64,000 bases of DNA from Pseudomonas viridiflava (GCF_900585905.1 NZ_UTVH01000095.1:62001-126000), one strand, 5' to 3'. Shown: positions 1 to 8,677, counted from the stretch's first letter. The notes: generated by a model from the letters alone, not told the origin. A program made the numbers and translations.

Positions 1-972
1 TGCCAGTTCTTCCTGACTGAATTCAAGATTTTTGAGCGCCTCCACGTTCTCGATGATCTGCTCCGGGCGGCTCGCGCCGATCAGGGCTGAGGTCACTCGC
101 GGGTCTCGCAAGGTCCATGCCAAGGCCATCTGTGCCAGGCTCTGACCGCGTCGCTGGGCGATTTCGTTGAGGGCGCGAACATGGCTGATGTTGCTTTCCG
201 AAAGGTGCGAAGCCTGCAACGAACCACCGCCCGGCCGATTGACCCGAGCATCCTGCGGCACGCCGTTGAGATACTTGTCGGTCAGCAAACCCTGGGCCAG
301 AGCAGTGAACACGATGACGCCCGCGCCCAGCTCATCGGTGGTGTCGAGCAAGTCCTTTTCGACCCAGCGATTGAGCAGGTTGTAAGCCGGCTGATGGATC
401 AGCAGCGGCACCTTCCACGCTTTGAGCAGGGCGGCGATCTCCCGCGTCTTGGCACCGGAGTACGAAGAAATGCCGATGTACAACGCTTTGCCCTGCTGCA
501 CTGCAGTGGCCAGCGCACTGGCGGTTTCTTCCAGTGGCGTATCCGGGTCGAAGCGGTGGGAATAGAAGATATCCACATAATCCAGACCCATGCGCTGCAG
601 GCTCTGATCGAGGCTGGCGAGCACATATTTGCGTGAGCCGCCGCCCTGGCCATAAGGGCCCGGCCACATGTCCCAGCCCGCTTTGGTGGAAATGATCAGC
701 TCGTCGCGGTAGTGCTTGAAATCTTCCCGCAGCAGGCGCCCGAAATTAGTCTCGGCGCTGCCATACGGAGGGCCGTAGTTGTTGGCCAGATCAAAGTGGT
801 TGATGCCCAGATCAAACGCCGTGCGCAGCATCGCGCGCTGGGTGTCCACCGGGGTGCTGTCGCCGAAGTTGTGCCACAGGCCCAGTGACAGCGCGGGCAA
901 CACCAGGCCACTGCGCCCGGTGCGGCGATAAGGAATCTGCTGGTAACGGTTTTCGGCAGCAATATAAGTCAT
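1..972 (-). CDS. Aldo/keto reductase, YghZ (L-glyceraldehyde 3-phosphate reductase) type, 3' end cut by window
   Basis: NADPH-dependent aldo/keto reductase of the YghZ/MgrA (AKR14) type, which reduces small aldehydes such as L-glyceraldehyde 3-phosphate and methylglyoxal in the cytoplasm. I translated it from the ATG at 972-970: MTYIAAENRYQQIPYRRTG. The AKR tetrad is visible: D61 and Y66 (in FDLANNYGPPYG), K97 (ISTKAGWD) and H139 (FYSHRFDPD). The YghZ-type insert GWDMWPGPYG and the NADPH-binding end (ALIGASRPEQI) are also present. The visible part is 324 codons and ends in SQEELA at base 1; family members are about 330-346 residues, so only about 10-20 residues are missing. Subfamily assignment is by motif recognition; the true substrate is unknown. 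Confidence 0.9.
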   Translation of the reverse strand, partial: MTYIAAENRYQQIPYRRTGRSGLVLPALSLGLWHNFGDSTPVDTQRAMLRTAFDLGINHFDLANNYGPPYGSAETNFGRLLREDFKHYRDELIISTKAGWDMWPGPYGQGGGSRKYVLASLDQSLQRMGLDYVDIFYSHRFDPDTPLEETASALATAVQQGKALYIGISSYSGAKTREIAALLKAWKVPLLIHQPAYNLLNRWVEKDLLDTTDELGAGVIVFTALAQGLLTDKYLNGVPQDARVNRPGGGSLQASHLSESNISHVRALNEIAQRRGQSLAQMALAWTLRDPRVTSALIGASRPEQIIENVEALKNLEFSQEELA

Positions 973-1384
973 GGCTGATCTCGTTCAAGCGAAGATGATG
1001 GCGTCAGTTGCGCAGGCCAGTGATAAAAATCCAGGCCTGGCGCACTGCGATTCTTGAAGCCTTTCCAGTAACTGTGATCCGCTTTGTCCTGACCGGTTTC
1101 ATTCTTCGACCATTTACTGCAGGCGGCGATGTCTCGCACCTGCGGCATGACTTTGCTCGCGATCGGCTCTTGGAAAGTGAGTTTTCGTTGCCTGACCTCA
1201 CGCCAGCGCGACCACCCTCACGCCTACCGTTTTTCACGGTAGCTGTGAGCACCGCGATCATGCGTCTACACGTTGTTAATAATATTGATATAACATAACA
1301 TTCGCGCCGTTTATTCAAGATCGGCCGCGTTCCTTCGTTCTATTGGAACCAGCCTTTCGTACACCCATCCCAGACGAGTTCACG
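973..1384. other. Divergent intergenic region
   Basis: This 412-bp gap lies between the divergent aldo/keto reductase and DUF1624 genes. Most of it is ordinary GC-rich sequence with no convincing gene. An AT-rich island at 1270-1302 is the likely promoter area for one or both genes and contains the Zur-like palindrome listed separately. Confidence 0.5.
1287..1299. promoter_or_regulatory. Weak Zur-like palindrome
   Basis: GATATA-A-CATAAC matches the 6-1-6 Zur core GTTATA-N-TATAAC at 10 of 12 half-site bases and is followed by ATTC, like the extended consensus. It sits in the AT-rich island between the aldo/keto reductase and DUF1624 genes. With two mismatches it may be chance; it is noted because a near-perfect site occurs 4.2 kb away. 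Confidence 0.2.
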
Positions 1385-2545
1385 ATGACGACCCAACCTC
1401 TGAAGCCGTTGGCTGCCACGCGTTTGCAATCGATTGACGCGTTGCGCGGCCTGATCATTCTGTTCATGTTGCTTGATCACGTGCGTGAGACCTTTCTGTT
1501 GCATTTGCAGGTTTCGGACCCGATGGACGTGGCGACGACGCCAGCCGAGCTGTTTTTCAGCCGCACGTTGGCACATCTGTGCGCGCCGCTGTTTATCTTT
1601 CTCACCGGGCTGTCGGCGTTTCTGTATGGCGAGCGACGGGGTCAGGCCGGTGTCTCGGGGTTTCTGTTCAAGCGCGGGCTGTTTCTGATTGTGCTTGAGT
1701 TCACCCTGGTCAATTTCGCCTGGACCTTCCAGTTCCCGCCCACCTCGATCTACCTGCAGGTCATCTGGGCGATTGGCTTGAGCATGCTGGCGCTGGCGAT
1801 GCTGGTGCGGTTGCCAAGGCCGGCGCTGGTGATTCTCGGCGTGGCGATCATTGCCGGGCACAACCTGCTGGACGGCGTGCATTTCGCCGAAGATTCAGCT
1901 ATGTACGTGCCTTGGGCAATCCTTCATGACCGTGGCTGGCTGGTGCCGTTTGACGGTCTGCGTTTGCGCACGTCCTATCCCGTGCTGCCGTGGATTGGCG
2001 TGATCGCGCTGGGTTATGCCGCTGGCCCATGGTTCGCGGCCGGAGCTGATTCACGGCAACGGCAAAACCGCCTGCTGGCGGCGGGCGCGGGATTGCTGGC
2101 GCTGTTTTCCGGTTTGCGGCTCATTAACGGTTACGGCGAAAAGCCATGGATGACCGGGGAAACCGGCGTGCAGACAGTGATGAGTTTTTTCAACATCACC
2201 AAGTATCCACCTTCTCTGCTGTTCGTCTGCCTGACCCTGGGGCTGGGCCTGCTGATGCTGCTCTGCTTCGAGCGCGCTGCCGGCCGCGCCTGGCTCAAGC
2301 CTTTGCTGGTATTCGGTGCGGCGCCAATGTTTTTTTACCTGCTGCATCTGTATGTGCTGAAAATCCTTTACCTGGCGGCACTCGCCATCTGGGGGCCGAA
2401 TAAAGGCGACTATTTCGGTTTTGATTCGGTAGGCGCGGTATGGCTCTGCTCGGCACTGCTGGCGCTGGCGTTGTTCCCGGCCGTCAGAGCGTTCGCAGGC
2501 TTCAAGGCGCGGCGCAAGGATCTGGCCTGGTTGAAGTACTTTTAA
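1385..2545 (+). CDS. DUF1624 family (heparan-glucosaminide N-acetyltransferase-like) membrane protein
   Basis: Polytopic inner-membrane protein of 386 residues. The N-terminus RLQSIDALRGLIILFMLLDHVRE is the hallmark of DUF1624/HGSNAT-like and YeiB-like acyltransferase families: an R..S.D..RG segment, a first membrane helix and a His at its end. About ten hydrophobic segments follow, and the protein ends in a basic tail. Family members are thought to move acetyl groups across a membrane, but the substrate is unknown here. An in-frame TTG exists at 1343; I prefer the ATG at 1385 because MTTQPLKPLAATRLQSID is the typical start and the extra 14 residues look non-coding. No strong Shine-Dalgarno is visible. 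A terminator follows directly. Confidence 0.85.
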   Translation: MTTQPLKPLAATRLQSIDALRGLIILFMLLDHVRETFLLHLQVSDPMDVATTPAELFFSRTLAHLCAPLFIFLTGLSAFLYGERRGQAGVSGFLFKRGLFLIVLEFTLVNFAWTFQFPPTSIYLQVIWAIGLSMLALAMLVRLPRPALVILGVAIIAGHNLLDGVHFAEDSAMYVPWAILHDRGWLVPFDGLRLRTSYPVLPWIGVIALGYAAGPWFAAGADSRQRQNRLLAAGAGLLALFSGLRLINGYGEKPWMTGETGVQTVMSFFNITKYPPSLLFVCLTLGLGLLMLLCFERAAGRAWLKPLLVFGAAPMFFYLLHLYVLKILYLAALAIWGPNKGDYFGFDSVGAVWLCSALLALALFPAVRAFAGFKARRKDLAWLKYF

Positions 2546-2574
2546 CCGCCAGGCAGACCCCTGAATGTCAGATG

Positions 2575-2611
2575 ATCCGGCATCCGCTTTTCAGGGGATG
2601 CCGGATTTTTT
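2575..2611. terminator. Bidirectional intrinsic terminator
   Basis: An 11-bp perfect stem ATCCGGCATCC / GGATGCCGGAT with a 10-nt loop is followed by six T. It lies between the convergent DUF1624 and DUF4198 genes and can serve both. Confidence 0.9.
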
Positions 2612-2612
2612 G

Positions 2613-3341
2613 TCATTCGTGATGGGCCTCGCCGACAAACGTCAGCGAGGTAAACAGGCCTTGCTCATCAATGTCCGGGTTGCCGCTGATCTTGATGACG
2701 GTTTCAGCAGCGATGACGTTCAGCCCCTGGTTTCTGACCTGCACGCTGGCGCGTCCTTCGGCATCGGTTTCGGTGCTGACTTCATCGGGCTGATTGCGGT
2801 AGTCGCCCATCAGCTTGATCCCGGCAGCGGGCTTGCCGTCGAGCAGCACCTTCACCGGCAGCGCTTTGCCCGGGCCAACGCTCAGCGGATCGGCCTGGGG
2901 CACGATGACCAGCCTCAGGCGAGGCAGCGGCGGCAGCTTCACCCCGGGTTGATAGATGGCCAGGCTGTATTTGAAGGTCTGCAACGCAGTGGTCGCGCCG
3001 GGCACTTTGCTGCGGCCCAGATTGGTCCACTTTTTGTCGGCGGTTTGCGACCACATGCCATTGTTCAGCGCCACGGCCATCACCGCTGGCCGGTTCAACG
3101 GCTGCAAGCGCGCGTGGTCGGCGAGACGCTCAACCGTCACCGGAATCATTTTGCCGCGCGCGTCATAGGCCCAGGCCCCGCTGATCTTCTCGGCCTTGAA
3201 GGCGTTGTCTTCGGCGCCGTGGCCGTACACCACTTCGATGTTGCCGCGGCGTTCTTCGGTCCACAGGCCATGGGCGCTAGCCTGATTGACAGCGAAGCCG
3301 CCCAGCAGGCTGAGGGCCAGGATTGTTTTTGTAAGGTGCAT
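2613..3341 (-). CDS. DUF4198 periplasmic protein, partner of TonB receptor
   Basis: Protein of 242 residues with a clear Sec signal peptide (MHLTKTILALSLLGGFAVNQASA, cleavage after ASA) and a mature part of the DUF4198 family, a periplasmic domain often encoded beside metal transporters. Near the C-terminus VEVSTETDAEGRASVQVRNQG looks like an Ig-like fold found in carrier or binding proteins. It starts 16 bp after the stop of the upstream TonB receptor on the same strand, so the two form an operon behind the Zur box at 5496. I infer a role in zinc or another divalent metal uptake under starvation; substrate and mechanism are not visible. Confidence 0.8.
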   Translation of the reverse strand: MHLTKTILALSLLGGFAVNQASAHGLWTEERRGNIEVVYGHGAEDNAFKAEKISGAWAYDARGKMIPVTVERLADHARLQPLNRPAVMAVALNNGMWSQTADKKWTNLGRSKVPGATTALQTFKYSLAIYQPGVKLPPLPRLRLVIVPQADPLSVGPGKALPVKVLLDGKPAAGIKLMGDYRNQPDEVSTETDAEGRASVQVRNQGLNVIAAETVIKISGNPDIDEQGLFTSLTFVGEAHHE

Positions 3342-3357
3342 GGTGAGTCCTTGTTGA

Positions 3358-5472
3358 TCAGAGGTTGAGGGAAAGGCTGACGGTAAGGTTGCGCGGCTCG
3401 CCGGGAGAGACCCAGTAATTGCTGTAGGAGCGCTCGAAGTATTTTTCGTCGAACAGATTGTTCAGGTTCAGGCCGACCGTCACGTTGTCGCTGGCCTTGT
3501 AGTGGGCCAGCAGGTCGACGGTGTGGTAAGCGGGTAATTCGAAGCTTTTACCGGCTTCGCCTGAACGGTCGCCCACGTAGGTAAAGGCCGCGCCCAGGTC
3601 CGAGCCTCTGAGCATGCCATCCTGAAATTCATAGACGCCGAGGAGGCTGCCGCTGTGCTTGGCTACGCCGAGGATGCGGCTGCCGGTGGGGATCTCGGTG
3701 TCGCCCTGAGTCACCTCGGCGTCGATGTAGGCGAACGCGCCGATGACTCGCAGCGCATCGCTGACCTGACCGCTGAACTGCGCGTCGAAGCCCTGGCTGC
3801 GGGCCTTGCCGATGGCGCGCTGAGCGTCACTGGCTGGATCGGTCGCCAGGACGTTTTCCTTTTCGATATGGAAAGCGGCGAGGGTGGCACTCAGGCGATC
3901 GTCAAACAGTTCGGTCTTGATCCCCACTTCATAACCGACGCCTTGCTCGGGCTTGAACGCTTTGTTCTGCGTATCCTGCCCGGTGTTGGGTTTGAACGAG
4001 GTGGAGGCGTTGGCAAAGACACCCAGCGCTGGGGTCAACTGATAGAGCAGGCCGCCGCGATAAGTCAGCTCATCGTGACGCTGCTCGCTGCCGGGTACGC
4101 CGGTGTAATTGCGCGTGTCCTGCTCAACGTGCTCCACGCGTGCGCCAAGCATGCCGCGCAGTTTGTCGGTGAAGACAATCTGATCCTGCAGGTTGAGCGC
4201 CTGGCTTTTTACGGTGTCACGAAAGTCTGTGCTGCCAGCCAGCCCATTGGGTTTCGCCTGGCCGTAAACCGGGCGGTAGACGTTGATGGCGTAGGGGCCG
4301 CCACTGACAGTGGTCACGCGTTCGTTCTTGCGATAACGCTCGTATTCGCTGCCGATCAACAACTGATGTTGCCAGCTGCCGACGTCCACCAGCCCGCGCA
4401 GCTCCAGTTGCGTAATGCTGTCGTGCCAGCTGGTGTCACGCTCGCGATAGCGGCGGTTGACGGTCTGACCGTCGGGGTTCAGTGCCCGGCTTTCCGAAGC
4501 AAAGCCGCTGAGCTCGCCTTGCTTGTAATGGCTGGCCAGACGCAACGACCAGGCATCAGTCAAGTGATGCTCCAGCGCCGCCTGAACCATGTTGTTGTCG
4601 TTGTCCATGTCGCCGTCGTCGGGCTCGCCAAGGAAGGTGCGCCGCGACATGCCGCTCCAGCGATTGTTGGGGGCGACGATGCCACGGTCAAAGGTCGACG
4701 TGTGGCGCACGAACTCGGTTTCCACCGACAGCGCAGTGTCCGGGTCCAGCTGCCAGCTGAACGTGGGTGCTACCAATACCCGGCTGCTCTGCACATGGTC
4801 GCGAAAGCTGTGGTTGTCTTCGACCGCCAGATTGACCCGTGACAGCAGGTTCTTCTGCGCATCGAGCGGGGCGTTGACGTCCAGTGCCGTACGATAACGA
4901 TCCCAACTGCCTGCACTGGTCTGCAGGGTGGTGAAGGCTTCTGCCTGGGGTTTCTTGGTGACGATATTGACCGTGCCGCCTGGATCGCCGCGTCCGTAAA
5001 GGCTGGCGGCCGGGCCTTTGAGCACTTCGATGCGTTCGATATTGGCGGCGTCCGGCGTGCTCGGGTAGCCACGATTGGCGCTGAAACCGTCCTTGTAGAA
5101 TTCCGAGGTGGTGAAGCCGCGGATGCTGTATTCGTAAAGGGTCAGGCCGCCGAAGTTGTTCTGCTTCGACACGCCACCGGCATATTCCAGCGCGCGTTCG
5201 ACATCGTGGCTGCCCAAGTCCTTGAGTACGCTGGCGGGGATCACGCTGATCGACTGCGCAATGTCGCGGATCGCCGTATCGGTTTTGCTCGCACTGGCCG
5301 AACGGGTCGCCCGATAGCCACTGACCGGGCCGGTTGCCGATTCGAAATCGGTGTCGGCGCTGACACTGATGGATTCCAGCTCGACGGGTTGCGGCGGGGT
5401 TTGTGCGTAACTCGCATCGGCGAGAAAACCTAAAGCGAGGCCAGCGAGAGAGACCACTTTACGAGGGGGCAT
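3358..5472 (-). CDS. TonB-dependent outer-membrane receptor (siderophore-receptor type), likely zinc-regulated
   Basis: Protein of 704 residues with a Sec signal peptide ending near ASYAQ. The plug domain follows: IRDIAQSISVIP, then YSIRGF, then RIEVLKGPAASLYGRGDPGGTVNIVTKKP, the classic plug end. A 22-strand barrel runs to the C-terminus (FERSYSNYWVSPGEPRNLTVSLSLNL), and YEVGIKTELFDDRLSATLAAFHIEKENV is typical of FhuA/FoxA-class receptors. It takes energy from TonB-ExbB-ExbD to import a metal chelate. The promoter carries a Zur box instead of an obvious Fur box, and the downstream DUF4198 gene fits metal uptake, so a zinc or zincophore receptor is likelier than a ferric one. AGGA precedes the ATG. 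Ligand identity is inferred, not seen. Confidence 0.9.
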   Translation of the reverse strand: MPPRKVVSLAGLALGFLADASYAQTPPQPVELESISVSADTDFESATGPVSGYRATRSASASKTDTAIRDIAQSISVIPASVLKDLGSHDVERALEYAGGVSKQNNFGGLTLYEYSIRGFTTSEFYKDGFSANRGYPSTPDAANIERIEVLKGPAASLYGRGDPGGTVNIVTKKPQAEAFTTLQTSAGSWDRYRTALDVNAPLDAQKNLLSRVNLAVEDNHSFRDHVQSSRVLVAPTFSWQLDPDTALSVETEFVRHTSTFDRGIVAPNNRWSGMSRRTFLGEPDDGDMDNDNNMVQAALEHHLTDAWSLRLASHYKQGELSGFASESRALNPDGQTVNRRYRERDTSWHDSITQLELRGLVDVGSWQHQLLIGSEYERYRKNERVTTVSGGPYAINVYRPVYGQAKPNGLAGSTDFRDTVKSQALNLQDQIVFTDKLRGMLGARVEHVEQDTRNYTGVPGSEQRHDELTYRGGLLYQLTPALGVFANASTSFKPNTGQDTQNKAFKPEQGVGYEVGIKTELFDDRLSATLAAFHIEKENVLATDPASDAQRAIGKARSQGFDAQFSGQVSDALRVIGAFAYIDAEVTQGDTEIPTGSRILGVAKHSGSLLGVYEFQDGMLRGSDLGAAFTYVGDRSGEAGKSFELPAYHTVDLLAHYKASDNVTVGLNLNNLFDEKYFERSYSNYWVSPGEPRNLTVSLSLNL

Positions 5473-5495
5473 GTACTGAGATTCCTGTTAGAGTT

Positions 5496-5508
5496 GTTAT
5501 AGTATAAC
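5496..5508. promoter_or_regulatory. Zur box
   Basis: GTTATA-G-TATAAC is a perfect 6-1-6 palindrome identical to the core of the published gammaproteobacterial Zur consensus (GTTATA-N-TATAAC). It lies 23 bp upstream of the TonB receptor start. Zur with bound zinc would repress the receptor/DUF4198 operon and release it under zinc starvation. Confidence 0.75.
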
Positions 5509-5516
5509 GTCTCTTT

Positions 5517-5820
5517 CAGGGTTGCAGCAGATCGAATCGCGCCGCGCTTACAGGCGTGACCGGGATGGTGATGTGCCCCGGTTTTTGTGGGAGCGAGCTT
5601 GCTCGCGAATAGAGCGTCAGGCATGACAGGTGGTTAATCTGCTGGAACGCCTTCGCGAGCAAGCTCGCTCCCACGGGTGTGGCGTTGGTTAACGCCTTTT
5701 TCCAGGGTTGAATCGCGCAGTGCTTACCGGGATGGTGATGTGCCCTGATTTTGTGGGAGCGAGCTTGCTCGCGAATAGAGCGTCAGGCATGAGCACGCTC
5801 GCTCCCGCAAAAAACCATTT
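5517..5820. repeat. REP cluster with an imperfect ~90-110 bp direct duplication
   Basis: Two direct copies (5517-5626 and 5702-5792) share GGGATGGTGATGTGCCC followed by the REP arm GTGGGAGCGAGCTTGCTCGCG and AGAGCGTCAGGCATGA. Between them, 5651-5674 carries the inverted arm, so 5587-5674 is a paired REP. A partial inverted arm follows at 5797-5810. The block fills the 356-bp gap upstream of the TonB operon; no gene is seen. Confidence 0.85.
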
Positions 5821-5828
5821 TGCTTTTA

Positions 5829-6521
5829 TCAGGTGATGCTGTAGCCGTCGAAGGCTTTGCCCTGTTGCAGGGCGGTGATGATGTTCTTGCGGGTGACGGT
5901 CAGTTCGTTGCCGTCGTTGTCGCTGAAGGTCTCGCGTTGCAGCTCGGCTTCGTCGCCTTCGCCGACAAATGCAAAACCTAGAAACTCCAGTGCCTGGCGG
6001 TCCGCGTTAAGCCTTGAGCGTGGCGTGCGCAGCGGCAGGCTGACGCTTTCGCCGTCCTTGCTGATGGTGTAGACCTCCGCTTCCTTTTTCGCCCGTGCGT
6101 TCTTGCTCTTGCCCGCGCTTGGGTTGCTGATGGCCTGATGCGTCTGGTTCAGCACCTTGAGGGCCAAGGCATAGACCAGGTCCTGAAACGCAGGATCATC
6201 CTTGTAGCTGGACAGGATCCGGCTGATGGGGAACTGCGTGCTCAGATCGGCCAGCGCTGCACTGTCGGCGGCTTCGGCGTCCTTGAGGCGCTTGAGTTCG
6301 CCCATCAGCTCGTAGGCCTTGTCGTCATCCACATCGTCCTGAGCCTGGCGTATCGCAGCACGCAGTTGGCGAATTTCTTCGCTTTCCTTGGCCGTCTGAA
6401 AGGCGTCGAGGACCATCTCGCTGATGGTCTTGGCCTGAGGCACATGCTGGGAAAGACCAATGGCGCTTTCATAGGCGCGCTTTGCACAGGTCACGGAGTC
6501 GGCAGTCTGGGAATCAGGCAT
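5829..6521 (-). CDS. Unknown protein with central helical region
   Basis: Acidic protein of 230 residues that I do not recognise. Residues about 20-110 look helical and charged (ESEEIRQLRAAIRQAQDDVDDDKAYELMGELKRLKDAEA), possibly coiled coil. A basic linker follows (GKSKNARAKKEAEVY), then a C-terminal domain with FLGFAFVGEGDEAELQRETF and TVTRKNIITALQQGKAF. There is no signal peptide or membrane segment, so it is probably cytoplasmic. Codon use and length support a real gene. It is divergent from the small Pro/Ala-rich gene at 6728, and no strong Shine-Dalgarno precedes the ATG. No function is proposed. Confidence 0.75.
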   Translation of the reverse strand: MPDSQTADSVTCAKRAYESAIGLSQHVPQAKTISEMVLDAFQTAKESEEIRQLRAAIRQAQDDVDDDKAYELMGELKRLKDAEAADSAALADLSTQFPISRILSSYKDDPAFQDLVYALALKVLNQTHQAISNPSAGKSKNARAKKEAEVYTISKDGESVSLPLRTPRSRLNADRQALEFLGFAFVGEGDEAELQRETFSDNDGNELTVTRKNIITALQQGKAFDGYSIT

Positions 6522-6727
6522 CGAATTTCACTATTTCAGGTGTGGGACACGCAAGGCTGGGCCTTTCGGGGGCGCATAATCTAGTGGACCGAGGCGCGCT
6601 TGTCACGGCTCAACGGCCCGGAGGTCTTTTTGCACTTCAAGCACGCAAGGTGCACGCGTACAATGGCGCCCTGTCATTCGACGTAGTCGGCGAACACCGC
6701 CGGATCACTGATAAGAGAACGCTGCAC

Positions 6728-7078
6728 ATGAGCACAGGCTTGACCGAAGACGATATGCGCCGCGCCCTGGGCCTCGACGTTGCGACGCCAGCCGCGCCGG
6801 AGCCGGTGGCCGCACCCACTCCCGCACCTGTTCCCAAGAGCGCGCCCGCACCGGTTGAGGTCAAGGCGCCGCCTGCGCCCAAGCCGAAGACCAAGCGCCT
6901 GTCACCGGCACTGGTGGTGACGTTGCGGGTCACTCGCGAGTTCGAAGGCGAGGAAACCCTGTTCGTCCACGAAGCCAAGACCCTGAGCACCTTCGACGCC
7001 GAACAGGAAGCGCGCAAGGCGGCGAGCAAGGAAAAGTACAAATACTTTGAAGTGGTGTCGATCAAGCGGGTCGAGTGA
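6728..7078 (+). CDS. Small unknown protein with Pro/Ala-rich linker
   Basis: Protein of 116 residues. A short N-terminus (MSTGLTEDDMRRALGLDVA) is followed by a Pro/Ala-rich linker (residues about 20-60) and a compact C-terminal domain: LVVTLRVTREFEGEETLFVHEAKT, then EARKAASKEKYKYFEVVSIKRVE. I chose the ATG at 6728 because upstream in-frame sequence lacks coding character and the N-terminus is well formed. No signal peptide is present. It resembles conserved Pseudomonas hypothetical proteins but I cannot name a family. It is divergent from the 5829-6521 gene. Confidence 0.7.
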   Translation: MSTGLTEDDMRRALGLDVATPAAPEPVAAPTPAPVPKSAPAPVEVKAPPAPKPKTKRLSPALVVTLRVTREFEGEETLFVHEAKTLSTFDAEQEARKAASKEKYKYFEVVSIKRVE

Positions 7079-7286
7079 TCACCGATCGGGGAGCCATCTG
7101 AGTGCACGCCGGCAACCGGGGTCGCCGTTGGTCAGGGAAGAACGACGTTGATCGGCGATTGCAGGGTGCGACACTTGCAGCAGTTGCTCGCGACCGGCCT
7201 GCATCGTACGATGGCCGACTGTTCGGCTCCTTTACGACTGTCTGACAAGACACGCTCGGCGCTGGATCACCCGAGAGGTAAACGAA

Positions 7287-7790
7287 GTGCCATCGATACA
7301 ATTGACCGCTGCCGAGATCGCGGCCATCGCCGAAGTTGAAGCGACCTCCGATATTCTCAGTCTGGTAACACGTTTGACGTCGTTGCGTTTTGCCGCCATC
7401 GCCCGGGTGACCGAGCAGCGCTGGATTGCCTGTGCAGTCAACGATGAAATCCGCTTCGGCGTGGGCCCTGGCGACGAGTTGATGATTGAGGAAACCATCT
7501 GCAACGAGATCCGCCAGCATCATCAGGCGGTTGTCATCTCTTGCGTTAGTGAGAACCCGCATTTCAAAAATCATCCGCTGCCACTGAAGTACGGCTTTGA
7601 AAGCTACTTGTCGTTGCCGATCTTCCTTGCCGACGGGTCGTTCTTCGGTACGCTGTGCGCGCTCGATCCGCTGCCCGCCAAGCTGGACGACCCGGACCTG
7701 CTGCAGACGCTGAAGATCTTCGCGCGCCTGATCGGCATTACTCTGGACATGCAGGCCCGGGTGGCTGCCGCCGCCGCTGCCGCCGCCTGA
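7287..7790 (+). CDS. Stand-alone GAF domain protein
   Basis: Protein of 167 residues, almost entirely a GAF domain: an N-terminal helix with SDILSLVTRLTSLRFAAIARV, a central AVNDEIRFGVGPGDELMIEETICNEI and YGFESYLSLPIFLADGSFFGTLCALD, the usual GAF core. Such domains normally begin sensor kinases or cyclic-di-GMP enzymes, but here the reading frame ends after LQTLKIFARLIGITLDMQARV and a run of nine alanines, with no output domain. Translation starts at GTG 7287, preceded by AGAGG with good spacing. It could be a small-ligand sensor acting by protein contact, or the remnant of a larger sensor. Confidence 0.8.
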   Translation: MPSIQLTAAEIAAIAEVEATSDILSLVTRLTSLRFAAIARVTEQRWIACAVNDEIRFGVGPGDELMIEETICNEIRQHHQAVVISCVSENPHFKNHPLPLKYGFESYLSLPIFLADGSFFGTLCALDPLPAKLDDPDLLQTLKIFARLIGITLDMQARVAAAAAAAA

Positions 7791-7966
7791 ACGCCTGTGG
7801 CCATCAGCGGCACATGCCGCTGATTTTCTCTGCCTGAGACTCAACTCCCGCCTCAAATCGTGCCGATTGCAGCGCTGCGTCGGCATGCATTCGAACTATC
7901 CAGCGCCAGTGCAGGTCGGTTGTACAGCAGCGCCGTGAGGCGTAACCCCCTAGCTGGAGCATCGCC

Positions 7967-8665
7967 ATGAAGCCTTATGTTATCTGCCACATGATGTCGT
8001 CCGTCGACGGCCACGCCCTGACCGACGGCTGGGCGCGCCCGTTCAAGAATGCGGCTGGCGAGCTGTACGAAACCCTGGCCAAGACCTTCAACTTCGATGC
8101 CTGGATCTGCGGCCGGGTGACCATGCAGGAAATCGCCCATGGCGACGATTACCCCCGTGGCCTGGCCAGATCGCCGATTCCCCGGACCCATCATTTTGCC
8201 GACCGCAAGGCCGCCAGCTACGCGGTGTCCATCGACCCTCAAGGCAAAGTGGCATGGAAGAGCAACCAGGCACTGGGCTCTCATGTGGTCGAAGTGGTGA
8301 CCGAGGCCGTCACAGACGACTATCTGGCTTATCTGCAATCCATCGAGGTGTCCTACATTTTCGGCGGCAAGACCGAGGTTGATTTGCAGCACGTAGTCGC
8401 TGTGCTCGCCAGTGAACTGGGGCGCAGCCGCTTGATCGTCGAAGGCGGTCCGCATGTCAGTGGCTCGTTCCTCAATGCCGGGCTGGTGGATGAAGTCAGC
8501 GTACTGGTGCTGCCGCTGATCGATGGCCGAGGCGAGCACCCCGCGTCGTTCGAAGTCTCGGCTCAGGCCTGGAAACAGCCGGCCTACCTGACCCTGACCT
8601 CAGCAGAAGTGCAGGACGGTGGCGGCGTCTGGTTGCGCTACAGCACTCAGGCAGCGGCCGAGTGA
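7967..8665 (+). CDS. RibD C-terminal/dihydrofolate reductase-like protein
   Basis: Protein of 232 residues with the RibD_C fold: MKPYVICHMMSSVDGHA at the N-terminus, WICGRVTMQEIA, and LIVEGGPHVSGSFLNAGLVDEVSVLVLPLIDG near residues 160-190, the NADPH/substrate-binding part shared with pyrimidine reductase RibD and DHFR-like enzymes. The deaminase domain of full RibD is absent, so this is one of the free-standing NADPH reductases of unknown substrate common in Pseudomonas. The ATG at 7967 is preceded by CTGGAG. Its neighbours do not form an evident pathway with it. Confidence 0.85.
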   Translation: MKPYVICHMMSSVDGHALTDGWARPFKNAAGELYETLAKTFNFDAWICGRVTMQEIAHGDDYPRGLARSPIPRTHHFADRKAASYAVSIDPQGKVAWKSNQALGSHVVEVVTEAVTDDYLAYLQSIEVSYIFGGKTEVDLQHVVAVLASELGRSRLIVEGGPHVSGSFLNAGLVDEVSVLVLPLIDGRGEHPASFEVSAQAWKQPAYLTLTSAEVQDGGGVWLRYSTQAAAE

Positions 8666-8677
8666 CTTGATTTGCCT

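Noticed and set aside
26..962. Several open frames on the plus strand and in other minus frames over the first kilobase
   Set aside because: They overlap the aldo/keto reductase, which has a complete catalytic tetrad and family-wide conservation.
1004..1318. 104-codon minus-strand frame (and overlapping plus-strand frame) in the gap before the DUF1624 gene
   Set aside because: No ribosome-binding site, Arg-rich composition, and it covers the likely promoter.
3655..4842. 395-codon open frame opposite the TonB receptor
   Set aside because: Ala/Val/His-rich antisense frame; the receptor has all plug and barrel motifs.
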